A DNA stretch of 64,000 nucleotides from Prorocentrum cordatum. Lineage: Eukaryota; Sar; Dinophyceae; Prorocentrales; Prorocentraceae. Every line of letters starts with the position of its first letter. Position 1 is the first letter of the stretch. Shown piece by piece: positions 51,530 to 61,919 of the stretch. The notes under the pieces were generated by a model. That model worked only from the letters and a program-made list of their open reading frames with translations, was not told where the DNA came from and searched no databases. Location of the stretch: NCBI GenBank assembly GCA_963575745.1, contig CAUYUJ010003003.1, forward strand, positions 64,501 through 128,500. Direction: 5' to 3'. Made by a program: the position numbers and the translations under genes.

Positions 51530-51575
51530 GAGGGCTTCTGAGAAGCCCCGCCGCCTTCTGAGAAGGCCTGCTCTC

Positions 51576-51621
<46 letters not shown>

Positions 51622-51625
51622 CTCA
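51530..51625 (+). repeat. GCTTCTGAGAAGCC motif pair and (CT)n
   Basis: GGGCTTCTGAGAAGCCCC and CCTTCTGAGAAGGCC are both palindromes and recur at about 38182-38215. They are followed by (CT)n to 51625. Confidence 0.75.
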
Positions 51626-51963
51626 CTTCCCCTCTGGGCCGCCGAATTGACACAAGGTCCCGCCTCCGCGATCAGCCGCTCCTTCGCGCCGGAGTGGCCC
51701 GGCTGGATGACCGGCGGCTCAAAGGATGGGGCTGTGAAATAGAGTGCCCTGAGGACGGGAAGTGGGCCACAAACTGGAACTTCACTGATGGAGGTTTTGT
51801 CCTCAGGTCGGCTGTTGTCAAAAGTGCCCCCGGCCCAAGGTGTCCGCAGGATTCCCGAGCAGGCCTGGATGGCCTTCGGAGCACCTAGCGAGGCTCAGTC
51901 GGCCCCAAAGCTCCAACATGGTGCGAAGAGCTGGGGGCACCTCGGGCCAGGGCTACTTCTACT

Positions 51964-52298
51964 GGGATCGGCGCGGGGAGTGGTAAGGGTATAGAGGAAG
52001 TTACCAGTGAATGCCAAGGTGGGCCACATCTGGCCTAACTTGGGTAACAAGTGGGTTACACATGCCCCAACCAAGTGGCTCAGAGCGGGTCGTAATTCAG
52101 CTAAAAGGGCGGAACCGACTTAGCCAGGATCGCTAAACCCCCCGAATGGACTTCGCCCACTTAGCTGAGTTAGGACCCCCCCTTCAGCCAATTGGGGCAT
52201 GTGTAACGCACTTATAAACCAGGTCAGGCAAGAGATCGCCCATCTTGGCATCCACTGATAGCCCCCCCATCTCCTGAGGAACCCCCGCGCCGATCCCT
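51964..52298. mobile_element. Long-TIR element, complete copy (335 bp)
   Basis: GGGATCGGCGCGGGGAGTGG at the left faces AACCCCCGCGCCGATCCC at the right, and the arms stay related for about 105 bases (AATGCCAAGGTGGGCCACAT versus ATCTTGGCATCCACTGAT; GGGTTACACATGCCCC versus GGGGCATGTGTAACGC). The centre has GCTAAAAGGGCGGAACC. Relatives at 24235-24490 and 46880-47038. Confidence 0.85.
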
Positions 52299-52930
52299 GC
52301 GGGTCTGACGAGCAGGGTGTTACCACAGATCCCCGACGTCATGATTTTTCCATGGCGTGGACTCCCAGAAATCTGGGCCCGTACCCAAAGGCCAACTTTC
52401 AGAATCGTTTTCTGATGGCTCCGAGGCCCGTTACGGGGCCGAACATGGAGGAACACGGTCAGTCGTGGCTCTTCCACGCCGCGAAGGAGTCTGGGTCTTA
52501 CCAGCAACCAACTCAGGGCCCCGTCTTTCAAGTAGGAATCGACTACATAATCGATTCACCCCCGAGAAGAAGATGTTCGTGGAATCTACAAAACATGCGC
52601 CGACTGTTCGTAGATCTGCGAACACTCCCTGGGCCGCCCAGTGCCGCTCGTTGCCATCGCTCGTCGCCGTCATCGCTGTCGCTCGTAGTCGACGCTTGTC
52701 CTCGTCGATCGTCCTCGTCGTGGCCGTCGCTCGTCGCTGGGCGGCGCGGCCAAAGTGCAGGGGCGGCAGGCGGTGTGCCCGCGGGGAGGCCCCACCTTTG
52801 AGCCGCCGAGATGGTCGCCGTCGGCCGCACCGGCACCGGCGTGGCCGCCGCCACGGGCAGGCCTCGGAGCGCTCCCGCCGCCGCAGGGGGCGGCTGAGCC
52901 TCCGGGACACGCGCGGGCACCAGGCCACTC

Positions 52931-53100
52931 CAATGGAGGAGGAGAAGGAGGAGGAGGACGAGGAGGAGGACGAGGAGGAGGAGGAGGAGGAGGAGGAGGA
53001 GGAGGAGGAGGAGGAGAAGGAGAAGGAAAAGGAGAAGGATTAGGAGGAAAAGGTGGAGGAGGAAGAGGACAGGAGGAGGAGGACGAAGACAAAGAGGAGG
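52931..53100 (+). repeat. (GGA)n tract with GAC/GAA variants
   Basis: Glu/Asp/Lys-rich plus frame and Leu-rich minus frame, both compositional. Confidence 0.9.
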
Positions 53101-53299
53101 ACAGCAAGGATGCCGGGGAGGGGGACAAATCGGGCAGGGCATCGCAGGGGGTTCTTGGGGAGGGGGTCTTCCAGAGAGCCCCCCCAGGGGCCTCGGGACC
53201 TCGTCAGGGCAGAGGGGGCGAAGCCCCATAGGGGGAGCCCTCCTGGAGGGACCCCTCCCCAAAAACCCCCTCTGGGGAACCCTCTGGTGGGATGCCTGG

Positions 53300-53350
53300 A
53301 GTTAGGTCGGGCCTGTCCCCCTACAGGGGGTTTCTCGACGAAAAAACAAT
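53300..53350 (+). mobile_element. AAGTCGGGCG-family MITE, left-end fragment
   Basis: TTAGGTCGGGCCTGTCCCCC then TACAGGGGG matches the left terminus only. Confidence 0.6.
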
Positions 53351-53559
53351 ACCCCCGAAATCCGCCGATCCGGCGTGTGAGTTTCAAGGGGTCTCAGCTA
53401 CAGCCTCGAGGCTGAGCCTCAGCCTCTGGGGGGGTTGCCGGGGTGGCTCTGCCGGGGAAGGGGGGGTGGGGGGGGGGGGAGGTGCGAGTTTCCAGCGGAT
53501 GCGTTTTTTTCAACCCCTCACAAGGATCGTGGCCTCCGAGGGGGTTCCGAACTCGAGTA

Positions 53560-53730
53560 CCACCCCTCCGGCACCAAGAGGCTCCGAGGAGACCTCCAAG
53601 AGGCCCCAAGGGGCGCAGAAGAGGCCCCCAAGAAGCCCCAAGAGGCTCCCAAGAGACCCCCAAGAGGCCCAAGAGGCCCCCAAGAAGCCCCAAGAGGCGC
53701 CCAAGAGGCCCCCAGAAGTCCCAGCCAACC
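53560..53730 (+). repeat. CCCAAGAGGCC minisatellite
   Basis: Short degenerate units CCCCAAGAGGC, CCCCAAGAAGC, CCCAAGAGGCG. The same word style fills the duplicated units downstream. Confidence 0.8.
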
Positions 53731-53808
53731 ACGAGATCCCAACCAGCATCCATGAGGCCTCTGACCCACCACCCACGCACGGTGGCGGGATAGGCCGACG
53801 GCCGCTGG

Positions 53809-54749
53809 ATCCGCCGCCCCCTGCTTGCAGGGGTGCACGGCGTGCTGGACGTTTCAGGTTTTGGTTTTGGTTCTTTTTCCAAAAGAACTTCCCAGTGGGC
53901 TCCGGCAGAACCCGCCGGCCACCCGGAATTTCCCCAAACGTGCTCAACGACCGGAAAAAATCCTCCAAAAACGGCCGTTTCGCTCGGGACATCCTCAAAA
54001 AATCGCGAAGATGGCCCAAGATGGCCTCCAAGTCCGCCCGAGATGGTCCAAGACGGCCTCCAAAACGGCCCAAGAGAGTCCAAGACGGCCCAAGACGGCC
54101 CAAGAGGCCCCCCAGAGGCCTCCCAGACGGCCCAAGAGGCCTCCAAGAGGTCCTCCAGGAGAGTCCGAAGAGGCCAAAATCATTGATTTTCCATTGGTTT
54201 TTGAAGGATTTTGGCATTTGCGCCTTTTCGGCTCTCCGACGGCTCAAGACGGCCCAAGAAGCCCCCAAGATCGCCCAAGAGGCCCCCAAGAGAGCCCCCT
54301 GATGGCCCAAGTGGCCTCCAAGATGGCCCCTAGAGGGCCCCAAGAGGGCCCAAGAGGCCTCCAACACGCCCAAGATGGCCTCCAAGACGCCCAAGATGGC
54401 CTCCAAGACGGCCCTGGAGCGCCCCAAGAGGGCCCCGTTGGCCCAGAAAGGCCCCCCAAACGGCTCCCGACGGCGTCAGACGTGCCAGGAACCCACCAAG
54501 ATGGCCGAAGTTGGCTCGAAGCTGGCCCGAGACGGCCCAAAAAGCCCCAAAGATCGCCCAAAGCTTGCCCAAGAGGCCTCCAAGACGGCCAAGATGACCT
54601 TCAAGATGCCCACGTGTTCCCCGAAGGCTTTCCAAACCGATTCGGGGAACACGTGGTCCGATAGCTTGGCAGGTCTGGCCTCAACGTTCGGCCACATAGG
54701 CGCTTCCAAAAAGGCAGGGGGCGGCGGTGATTCGCCGTAGGCGTCTTCG
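53809..54749 (+). repeat. About 940-bp tandem unit, copy 1
   Basis: Starts ATCCGCCGCCCCCTGCTTGC. Contains CAAGATGGCC/CAAGACGGCC/CAAGAGGCC minisatellite and ends AGGCAGGGGGCGGCGGTGAT then TCGCCGTAGGCGTCTTCG. Marker offsets to copy 2 are 941 at the left and 931 at the right, so copy 2 has lost about 10 bases. Frames with …PKRPPRGLPDGPRGLQEV… follow the minisatellite; I do not call a gene. Confidence 0.92.
54610..54656. other. Perfect 16-bp hairpin (copy 1)
   Basis: CCACGTGTTCCCCGAA, a 15-base loop, then TTCGGGGAACACGTGG: all 16 positions pair. Repeated unchanged at 55541-55587. Confidence 0.9.
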
Positions 54750-55680
54750 ATCCGCCGCCCCCTGCTTGCAGGGGTGCACGGCGTGCTGGACGTTTCAGGT
54801 TTTGGTTTTGGTTCTTTTTCCAAAAGAACTTCCCAGTGGGCTCCGGCAGAACCCGCCGGCCACCCGGAATTTCCCCAAACGTGCTCAACGACCGCAAAAA
54901 ATCCTCCAAAAACGGCCGTTTCGCTCGGGACATCCTCAAAAAATCGCGAAGATGGCCCAAGATGGCCTCCAAGTCCGCCCGAGATGGTCCAAGACGGCCT
55001 CCAAAACGGCCCAAGAGAGTCCAAGACGGCCCAAGACGGCCCAAGAGGCCCCCCAGAGGCCTCCCAGACGGCCCAAGAGGCCTCCAAGAGGTCCTCCAGG
55101 AGAGTCCGAAGAGGCCAAAATCATTGATTTTTCATTGGTTTTTGAAGGATTTTGGCATTTGCGCCTTTTCGGCTCTCCGACGGCTCGAGACGGCCCAAGA
55201 AGCCCCCAAGATCGCCCAAGAGGCCCCCAAGAGAGCCCCATGATGGCCCAAGTGGCCCCTAGAGGGCCCCAAGAGGGCCCAAGAGGCCTCCAACACGCCC
55301 AAGATGGCCTCCCAGACGCCCAAGATGGCCTCCAAGACGGCCCTGGAGCATTCCAAGCGGGCCCCAAGTCGGCCCATAGAGGCCCCCCAAACGGCTTCCG
55401 ACGGCTTCAGACGTGCCAGGAACCCACCAAGATGGCCGAAGTTGGCTCGAAGCTGGCCCGAGACGGCCCAAAAAGCCCCAAAGATCGCCCAAAGCTTGCC
55501 CAAGAGGCCTCCAAGACGGCCAAGATGACCTTCAAGATGCCCACGTGTTCCCCGAAGGCTTTCCAAACCGATTCGGGGAACACGTGGTCCGATAGCTTGG
55601 CAGGTCTGGCCTCAACGTTCGGCCACATAGGCGCTTCCAAAAAGGCAGGGGGCGGCGGTGATTCGCCGTAGGCGTCTTCG
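54750..55680 (+). repeat. About 930-bp tandem unit, copy 2
   Basis: Near-identical to copy 1, head to tail, ending at TAGGCGTCTTCGAT before unrelated sequence at 55682. It carries its own copy of the 16-bp hairpin. Confidence 0.92.
55541..55587. other. Perfect 16-bp hairpin (copy 2)
   Basis: Same stem and loop as 54610-54656. Confidence 0.9.
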
Positions 55681-55944
55681 ATAAATGCTGAGTGAGAGGA
55701 GGGGAGGGAAAAAGAGAGGAGGGACGAGGGCGAAGAAGGATCACATCAGTCGGAGCGCCCCGGATCGGCGGCACTGGCCGAAGGCCACTACAATACTGAA
55801 AAACTAATCCAAGAATAGTCTGGGGACTATTTTTGGATGATTGTTGCTTTTCTGGGGTATTTTTGTTATTTATTTTTCGTTGAAAATCCCTTACATGCTC
55901 ATTCTGGGGACATTCCTGGAGCCACTCGCTTCACTCGTGCGTCG

Positions 55945-56027
55945 AACCTGAGTCGGACCTGAGTCGAACGTGAGTCGAACGTGAGTCGAACCTGAGTCGA
56001 ACCTGAGTCGAACCTGAGTCGAGCAGA
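55945..56027 (+). repeat. 11-bp minisatellite CCTGAGTCGAA
   Basis: About eight units. CCTGAGTCGAA and CGTGAGTCGAA alternate. Confidence 0.88.
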
Positions 56028-56118
56028 TCCATGAGGTGGCCCCCAGGAAGGTCCCCAAAACGAGCATCGAAAACTCCGCCTGCACGGGGACAGGCCCGAC
56101 TTCAGCCTGGAGCGCGGG

Positions 56119-56326
56119 AGGCCCCGGCTGGGTAGTTAGTCGAAGCCAGTCTGGCGCCAATCTGGCAGGCCCAATCTGGCAAACGGGGGCAATCTGCAGC
56201 GAGGGAGCCAACGCGAATCCAGTCTGGCGAATCCAGTCTGGCGAATGGCCAGGCCAGATTGGCCCTTGGGGCCCAGTCCAGTCTGACAGTCTGGCCTTCG
56301 ACTACCCAGCCCGGGCGGGGGGGCCC
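56119..56326. mobile_element. TIR element with GGCTGGGTAGT ends
   Basis: GGCTGGGTAGTTAGTCGAAG then CCAGTCTGG at the left; CCAGTCTGACAGTCTGGCCT then TCGACTACCCAGCC at the right. Interior holds tandem GCCAGTCTGGCGAAT words. MITE-like. Confidence 0.8.
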
Positions 56327-56423
56327 CCCGTGGCACCCCGCGGCCTGGCGCCCCCCTCGGAGGCCGGGCGGGGCCGCCCGAGGGGCCCCGCCCTCCGCGG
56401 GTCGCGCGGGTCGCGCGGCGTGC

Positions 56424-56444
56424 AGCTCTCTCTCTCTCTCTCTC

Positions 56445-56482
<38 letters not shown>

Positions 56483-56515
56483 CTCGCTATCTCTCTCGAC
56501 TCTCTCTCTTTCTCG

Positions 56516-56545
<30 letters not shown>
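56424..56545 (+). repeat. (CT)n tracts
   Basis: CT dinucleotide repeats with TGTCTGTC and CTCGGCTCGCT interruptions. More CT at 56610-56634 and 56808-56846. Confidence 0.9.
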
Positions 56546-56546
<1 letters not shown>

Positions 56547-56548
56547 AC

Positions 56549-56808
56549 CACGCTAGCTGCTACGTCGTGCAGGCCGACGGCCCACGCGCGGAGATTGAGA
56601 ATTTGGGGATCTCTCTCTCTCTCTCTCTCTCTCTTTACCATGAGAGTCCTCTCGCTTCCTTTATTCCCATCTTGCTTGTGTGTCATCCTATGCTCGCGCC
56701 TCGCTGCCATTTCTGTCCAGGCCTTCTGGGGTGAGACGGGCCCACGGTGTGCTCATAGCCCGTCCTCACGGCACCTCGGTATCACGATACCGACCAGTGG
56801 CCAGCGAT

Positions 56809-56832
<24 letters not shown>
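56549..56832 (+). repeat. Two segments duplicated downstream at 58982 and 60026
   Basis: CACGCTAGCTGCTACGTCGT…TTTGGGGATCTCT (56549-56622) recurs at 58982-59046. TTTACCATGAGAGTCCTCTC…GGCCAGCGATGCTCTCTCTC (56635-56830) recurs at 60026-60215, nearly identical, with the palindrome TCGGTATCACGATACCGA. CT repeats separate the two in each place. They could be exons between CT-rich introns, or pieces of one repeat. Confidence 0.75.
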
Positions 56833-56849
<17 letters not shown>

Positions 56850-57155
56850 GAGAAAGAAAGGTTGTTCGCAGAACGGGACTCTCTCACAGCTTGTGTCTAG
56901 CCGGCTTGGACATCCTGAGCAACGGAGACGCAAAAATCACGCACCAGGTTCTGGATCGCGCTCATACCGCCCCGAGGCGCAGCAGCAGCGCCCTTCCTCC
57001 ACCCCTTCTCCGAGATCCCCGTACGGTGCCCCCGACATTTCGGACAGTTAGCCCCCAAGAATGACAACAAGCTCTGGCTCATCGCTCATGATCCTGGACC
57101 GCGCCCAAAATCCAACATCCTCCCCTGGCCAGGCACTACACCCAGGGGCTTTGGG

Positions 57156-57380
57156 ATGGTTGTTGCTCTATATTCAGAACGCCTGGCCCGTGCCCAGCAC
57201 CTGTCCCTCACCATCCCGGTTACGCTGGCCTGGATCTTGGAGTTGACCCTGGAGCTCATCCTCCTGGGATACCCCGCGGGCCTCATCAAAGCAACCCTAC
57301 ACTGTTGCCCCTGGTCCGTGGCTATCCAGAAGGCTCGAGTGGTAACACGTCAGTGGCACAAGTTCTTCCTCCCCCTCCAA
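57156..57380 (+). other. Uncertain exon-like stretch upstream of the SR-like pseudogene
   Basis: An open frame (…RAQHLSLTIPVTLAWILELT…) in the same phase as the next feature, ending in CTCCCCCTCCAAG just before ACATGGGCGG. The hydrophobic composition is unlike the downstream Arg/Asp-rich part, so it may be intron or unrelated. Confidence 0.25.
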
Positions 57381-57381
57381 G

Positions 57382-58378
57382 ACATGGGCGGTGACGGTCG
57401 TAATGGGAAGCGCCGCCAGCCCTGGCGACGCTACGATGAAGATCGAGACCGTCGGGACGGAGGTCGAGTCGACTGGTAAGAAAGGGGCCAGTGGTCACGT
57501 CGTGAAGGTGAAAGTGAAAAGGGGTATGACCGCCGCGATTGGGATCGACGTGGTGACAGCTCCGACCGTGATCGAGATCGTGACCGTGACCGTGACCGCC
57601 GACACTCTCCCGACCGCCGTGAGGATCGACGGGATGAGCGTGACCGTGACCGTGCACGTCGTGCTGGGGGAGTCGGCCGTTCCAGCTCCCCATCGGAGAA
57701 AGTGATGGAGTTCCAGAAGATGCGAGATGCCCTCGCTGAGCGGGATCCAGAGCATAGTGCTTTCGTCAAAGACAAGAAGGACAGGGTGGAGGAGATGAAG
57801 CTGAGGCGCCAGGGCGAGTACATGGCAGCAGCGATGAAGTCGGCCTTTGGTGACCGCCTCTCCAAGCTCGAGGCCCAGAAGGAGACGAAAGAGTCCAAGG
57901 CGACACAAGAGGCGAGCCGTGGCCGTTCGCCGACACCAGTTGCGGGCCCTCCCGAACCCCGGGACATCATGAGCAGAGCGGGGGTGGGCTGGCTGCAGGC
58001 GATCATCGGCAAGAAGACATCTCTCCCGTCGAAGCCTCACGAGGGGTCAGGCGGCAGCCAAACTCGAGGAGGCCATGAGTGACAAAGCGGTGGTCGGCCA
58101 GGCGAACAAGTGCATCAAGTCGCACTTCCCACGCAAGGCAGTACCCAGTTCCAAGGAGAAGCGTATTTCGCAAGTATTGCACATCATAGATGGGTCAGCG
58201 CTCTGAATCAACTCAAAGATTATGGATGCTGACCCAAACTGCGAGCTGCCGCTAGACCTGCAGGATAACGAGTTGTGCGAAGAAGGCTTTCCTATGCAGC
58301 AGTTTTTCTTGGTTCGTTCATCGCAGGTTTCATATGCCCAAGAGTTGCTCAACCATTACAGTTCCCGTTCACCCTAGC
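57382..58378 (+). pseudogene. Decayed Arg/Asp-rich (SR-like) protein gene
   Basis: From the ATG at 57384 the frame reads MGGDGRNGKRRQPWRRYDED…, stops at TAA (57477), and continues in the same frame with an Arg/Asp/Ser-rich tract (…YDRRDWDRRGDSSD…, then RD dipeptides, RSSSPSEKVM). A helical segment follows (…MEFQKMRDALAERDPEHSAF…, MKLRRQGEYMAAAMKSAFGD). Near 58035 the protein-like reading shifts by one base (QAAAKLEEAMSDKAVVGQAN…), meets an in-frame TGA (58204) and resumes (…IMDADPNCELPLDLQDNELC…, SYAQELLNHY) to TAG 58376. So there are two in-frame stops and one frameshift in otherwise coherent coding sequence with no obvious introns, which suits a processed or decaying copy. RD/RS tracts are typical of splicing-related or RNA-binding proteins. 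TAA could have come from a Tyr codon. No RRM is visible. Confidence 0.65.
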
Positions 58379-58863
58379 CGACAGTCGTGAGCAGGCCGCT
58401 GTGCAGTACATGGTGTTAGGCGCGATGAGCGCCTCCATTGCTCTTGCCGTCGGAGGCTCGCAGGGTTTCCCTCCTAGCCCTCCCACCTCACCGATTCCTC
58501 CTAAGTTTATCGACCCTTCCATCCCCTGTTCCTTCACTCAACCCTGTGGAATCCCAAAGGCCTGGGAGCCCATGTGGACTGAACCCAGAGTGCGCCCAGC
58601 TGCCAGTCCGACCGCTCCATCCCCCTTCCCCCCTCCCTCAAAGTGCCCGATTGGTCAGGCTTGTGTGTTCGCCCTGTGCTGTCGTTGGATGGCCGACCAG
58701 TGCGTTCCCACCGTCCCACGCCCTCCCTGTTACTCCCAGTCGTGGCAGTTTTTCTCTTTCCCACTCCCTAAATGATGTCGGTCTGACCCTGCCCAGTGAC
58801 TTGAGGTCCCCGTCGATCCGTGGGTGTGAGTACCACGCGTGGTACCGCGGGAATTGATGGGCA

Positions 58864-58945
58864 CCTCTCTCTCTCTCTCTCTCTCTCTTCCCCCCCTCTT
58901 TCCTCCTATGATGACCAGTACCCTCCCTCCCTCCCTCCCTCCCTC
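58864..58945 (+). repeat. (CT)n and CCCT tracts
   Basis: CT repeats (58864-58890) and CCTC repeats (58922-58946). 58380-58860 holds no recognised gene. Confidence 0.85.
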
Positions 58946-59199
58946 CCCCTTGGCCGAGTGGCCACCTGAGCAACATCATCCACGCTAGCTGCTACGTCGT
59001 GCAGGCCGACGGCCCACGCGCGGAGATTGAGATTTTGGGGATCTCTTTTTTACCTAACAGCTTTTGCTGATAGGTTTCTAGTGGTCTCAAAAGAGAGCAG
59101 CAGATGACTCCACAGGGGGGTCGGGGCGGGACCCGGGGCGGTGCCGCCGAAGCCCAAATCGCTTGGGACATCCTCGCAAAATCGCTCTTGGCGCTGCTA

Positions 59200-59515
59200 G
59201 AACTCCATCCCCGGCGTACATTTTGGATGCCCGGAGCCAACTGTAGGCCACTTCGTGCTCTTCGACTTCCCAGAACTCCATTCCCGGGCCACATTTTGGA
59301 TGCCCGGAGCCAACTGTAGGCCACTTCGTGCTCTTCGATTCCCAGAACTCCATTCCCGGGCCACATTTTGGATGCCCGGAGCCAACTGTAGGCCACTTCG
59401 TGCTCTTCAAGTTCCCAGAACTCCATTCCTGGGCATGATTTTGAATGCCCGGAGCCAACTGTAGGCCACTTCGTGTTCTTCTAGTTCCCAGAACTCCATT
59501 CCTGGGCCACATTTT
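59200..59515 (-). repeat. 72-bp tandem repeat (about 4.5 units)
   Basis: AACTCCATTCC(C/T) at 59202, 59274, 59346, 59419 and 59492 (72-73 bp steps), with GATGCCCGGAGCCAACTGTA then GGCCACTTCGTG in each unit. Because 72 is divisible by three, minus frames stay open as 24-residue repeats; non-coding in my view. Confidence 0.92.
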
Positions 59516-59517
59516 GA

Positions 59518-59880
59518 ATGCTGAGGCAGGCTGATGCTGCGGCCGAGGCAGGCTGAGGCTGAGGCAGGCTGAGGCTGAGGCCGAGGCTGAAGGCAGACTG
59601 AGGCTGAGGCTGAAGCAGACTGAGGCTGAGGCTGAGGCAGGCTGAGGCTGAGGCTGAAGCAGGCTGATGCTGAGGCAGGCTGAGGCTGAGGCTGAGGCTG
59701 ATGCAGGCTGAGGCTGAGGCAGGCTGAGGCTGAGGCCGAGGCTGAAGGCAGACTGAGGCTGAGGCTGAAGCAGGCTGAGGCTGAGGCTGAGGCAGGCTGA
59801 GGCTGAGGCAGGCTGAGGCTGAGGCTGAGGCAGGCTGAGGCTGAGGCTGTGACTGCGACTGCCGTTGCCGCTGCGACTGT
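59518..59880 (+). repeat. (GCTGAG)n hexanucleotide minisatellite
   Basis: GGCTGAGGCTGAGGCAGGCT-type repeats, about 360 bases, with AAGCAGACTGAG variants giving a higher-order pattern. The minus frame yields Ser/Ala/Leu repeats. Confidence 0.93.
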
Positions 59881-60025
59881 CATCGCGAATGCGACTACGA
59901 CTGCGAGAACAGCAGAATTCGACAACTGGATTTTCATCTGAATCTTAAGGGGAATGCTTTCAGATATGCTTCTACACATCGCTGTTAGGTTGCTTTGCCG
60001 GGATAATCTCTCTCTCTCTCTCTCT

Positions 60026-60215
60026 CTTTACCATGAGAGTCCTCTCGTTTCCTTCATTCCCATCTTGCTTGTGTGTCATCCTATGCTCGCGCCTCGCTGC
60101 CATTTCTGTGCAGGCCTTCTGGGGTGAGACGGGCCCACGGTGTGCTCATAGCCCGTCCTCACGGCACCTCGGTATCACGATACCGACCAGTGGCCAGCGA
60201 TGCTCTCTCTCTGAG
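60026..60215 (+). repeat. Copy of the 56635-56830 segment
   Basis: Almost identical to 56635-56830 and followed by the same GAGAAAGAAAGGT. It differs mainly in the length of the CT run. Confidence 0.85.
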
Positions 60216-60316
60216 AAAGAAAGGTGGTTCGCAAAAGGGTCGGTGCGCACGTCTCCCCCGGCCTGGCCAGGAGGGAGGCCTGCGCACTGCTCCTGGGCCC
60301 AGGAGGGGCCCGGGAG

Positions 60317-60500
60317 GAGGAGGAGGAGGAGGAGGAGGGAGGGAGGGATGGAGGGAGGGAGGGAGGGAGGGAGGAGGAGGAGGAGGAGGAGGAGGAGGAG
60401 GAGGAGGAGAGGAGGAGGAGGAGGAGAGGAGGAGGGAGGAGGGGAGGAGCAGGAGGAGGAGGAGGAGGAGGAGGAGGAAGAGGAGGAGGAGGAGGCAGAG
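60317..60500 (+). repeat. (GGA)n and (GGGA)n tract
   Basis: GGA with a GGGA block (60340-60372). Compositional frames only. A fragment of the ATGCACCGAT MITE family precedes it at about 60245-60315. Confidence 0.92.
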
Positions 60501-60889
60501 GAGGAGGAGGGAGGCGAGCGGAGGGCGGAGGGCGGAGGCAAGGATCGGTGTCTGTGCATCCAGTTCTCTTCGCCCGACCCCAGCCAGAAGTCAGGGGGGT
60601 AGCTCCTGGGAGGTCCTCCCAGGAAGGAGGTCCTCCCAGGAAGGATCAAGGGCGACTGAGAGCCCGATTCCGGGGCCACGGAGCAGGATCGGGTCGGAGT
60701 GAGCCTGGCATAGGGCCGGATTCGGCCGCGTGAGTCCGAACGTCCGAACTGGGCGGGGATCTGTAGGATTGGAACGGATTGCGGCCAGAGGCATAGCAAC
60801 CCCGATGCTAACTGTCACCTTCCAGGAACTGCATCTTCACCCTTGCATGCCGCATCTTTGGGGAACCTTGTCTGTCGCAACGCGTCACT

Positions 60890-60972
60890 ACTCGTATCGA
60901 ATCCGTGTCGAATCCGCAAATCCGCATCGAGTCCACGTCGAATCCGCGTCGAATCCACGTCGAGCCCGCGGC
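60890..60972 (+). repeat. 12-bp-like minisatellite, CGTCGAATCCG
   Basis: GTATCGAATCC, GTGTCGAATCC, GCATCGAGTCC, CGTCGAATCC in tandem. Confidence 0.75.
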
Positions 60973-61239
60973 GGATACAAGACAAGTCGGCAATGCATTG
61001 GACGGGGAAGGTCCCCCGAATATGAAATATCCCAAACCATGCCCAATTAAAAGCCGCACGCCACACGCCAACCTGAGAGGCATAAGAGGCAGTCTTAGAG
61101 GGCCACCCCATGGAAGCCTCCAGAATGGGGTCCGAGCACATGGGGTCGGAGGACCGCGCCGCATCGCGACACCCTGGGAACGCCCCTCCGGCTCGGCGCA
61201 GCTGCTGGGAAGCATCCCGAGGCTGGAACATCTCCGAAC

Positions 61240-61345
61240 ACTTGCGACACCGTCGGCAAACTTCGAACCTCCACTATTCGAACCTCAACTATTCGAACCT
61301 CCACTACGAGACCGTCGGCAAACTTCGAACCTCGACTGTTCGAAC
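61240..61345 (+). repeat. Short tandem repeat, TTCGAACCTCCACTA
   Basis: ATTCGAACCTC(C/A)ACTATTC units, framed by two copies of ACCGTCGGCAAACTTCGAAC at about 61249 and 61311. Confidence 0.75.
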
Positions 61346-61381
61346 ACCGTTGCCCATCAGCGCCGTCCCCATCTGGGAGTT

Positions 61382-61620
61382 GAGCAGGGACCGACCGTGC
61401 AGGCATTCCTATAGTCCTACCACGAAATGTTCTTAGAACCCAACACAATTCTAATACTTAAGAAATGATGTTCTCAGAACATTTACCCGATGTATTAAAA
61501 TAAGACAGTGCCAGCCAGAAAAGTTCTAAGCACATCTCGTGGGAACCACAAACAAAGGTTCATCGAAAATTGTTTGGTAGGGCTGTAGGCGAGCCAGGAC
61601 GCTTCGCCACTGCTAGAATC
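61382..61620 (+). mobile_element. GAGCAGGGACCG-family MITE, complete copy (about 239 bp)
   Basis: Left GAGCAGGGACCGACCGTGCA…CCTATAGTCCTACCA is an imperfect inverted repeat of right TGGTAGGGCTGTAGGCGAGC…CGCTTCGCCACTGCT. Interior has several GTTCTNAGAAC palindromes. Reference copy for the fragments at 25.5, 26.8, 29.3, 30.1 and 39.5 kb. Confidence 0.85.
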
Positions 61621-61919
61621 TGGGAGGCCTGCCGCCTCCCCCCCCTCGTCCCGGGAGCGGCCAAGAGGAGGGTGTCCAAGAGGAAGGGGTGCAAACCATG
61701 GCCAGCGGCATGTGCACGGCCCAGCGGGGGGGCCTGGGACGTAATGGAATAAGAAGAGGCGCCATAAAATCTGAGGAAACATCATGGCCCCCGCCAAGAT
61801 ACCCACCCACCCCCCAGTCATCGCCCCCCTCTTTGCCGCTCCCGACAGATCTCCGACGAGGAGATGCCTTCAGCCTGGGCGCTCCTCCCAGACGTCGGCG
61901 CCCGCGGCCCGTTGCCCTT

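Noticed and set aside
53292-55671. Pro/Arg/Lys-rich frames of about 300-340 residues
   Set aside because: They follow the CAAGAYGGCC minisatellite and the tandem duplication; several frames on both strands are open at once.
59518-59880. Ser/Ala/Leu-rich minus-strand protein
   Set aside because: Driven by the GCTGAG hexanucleotide repeat.
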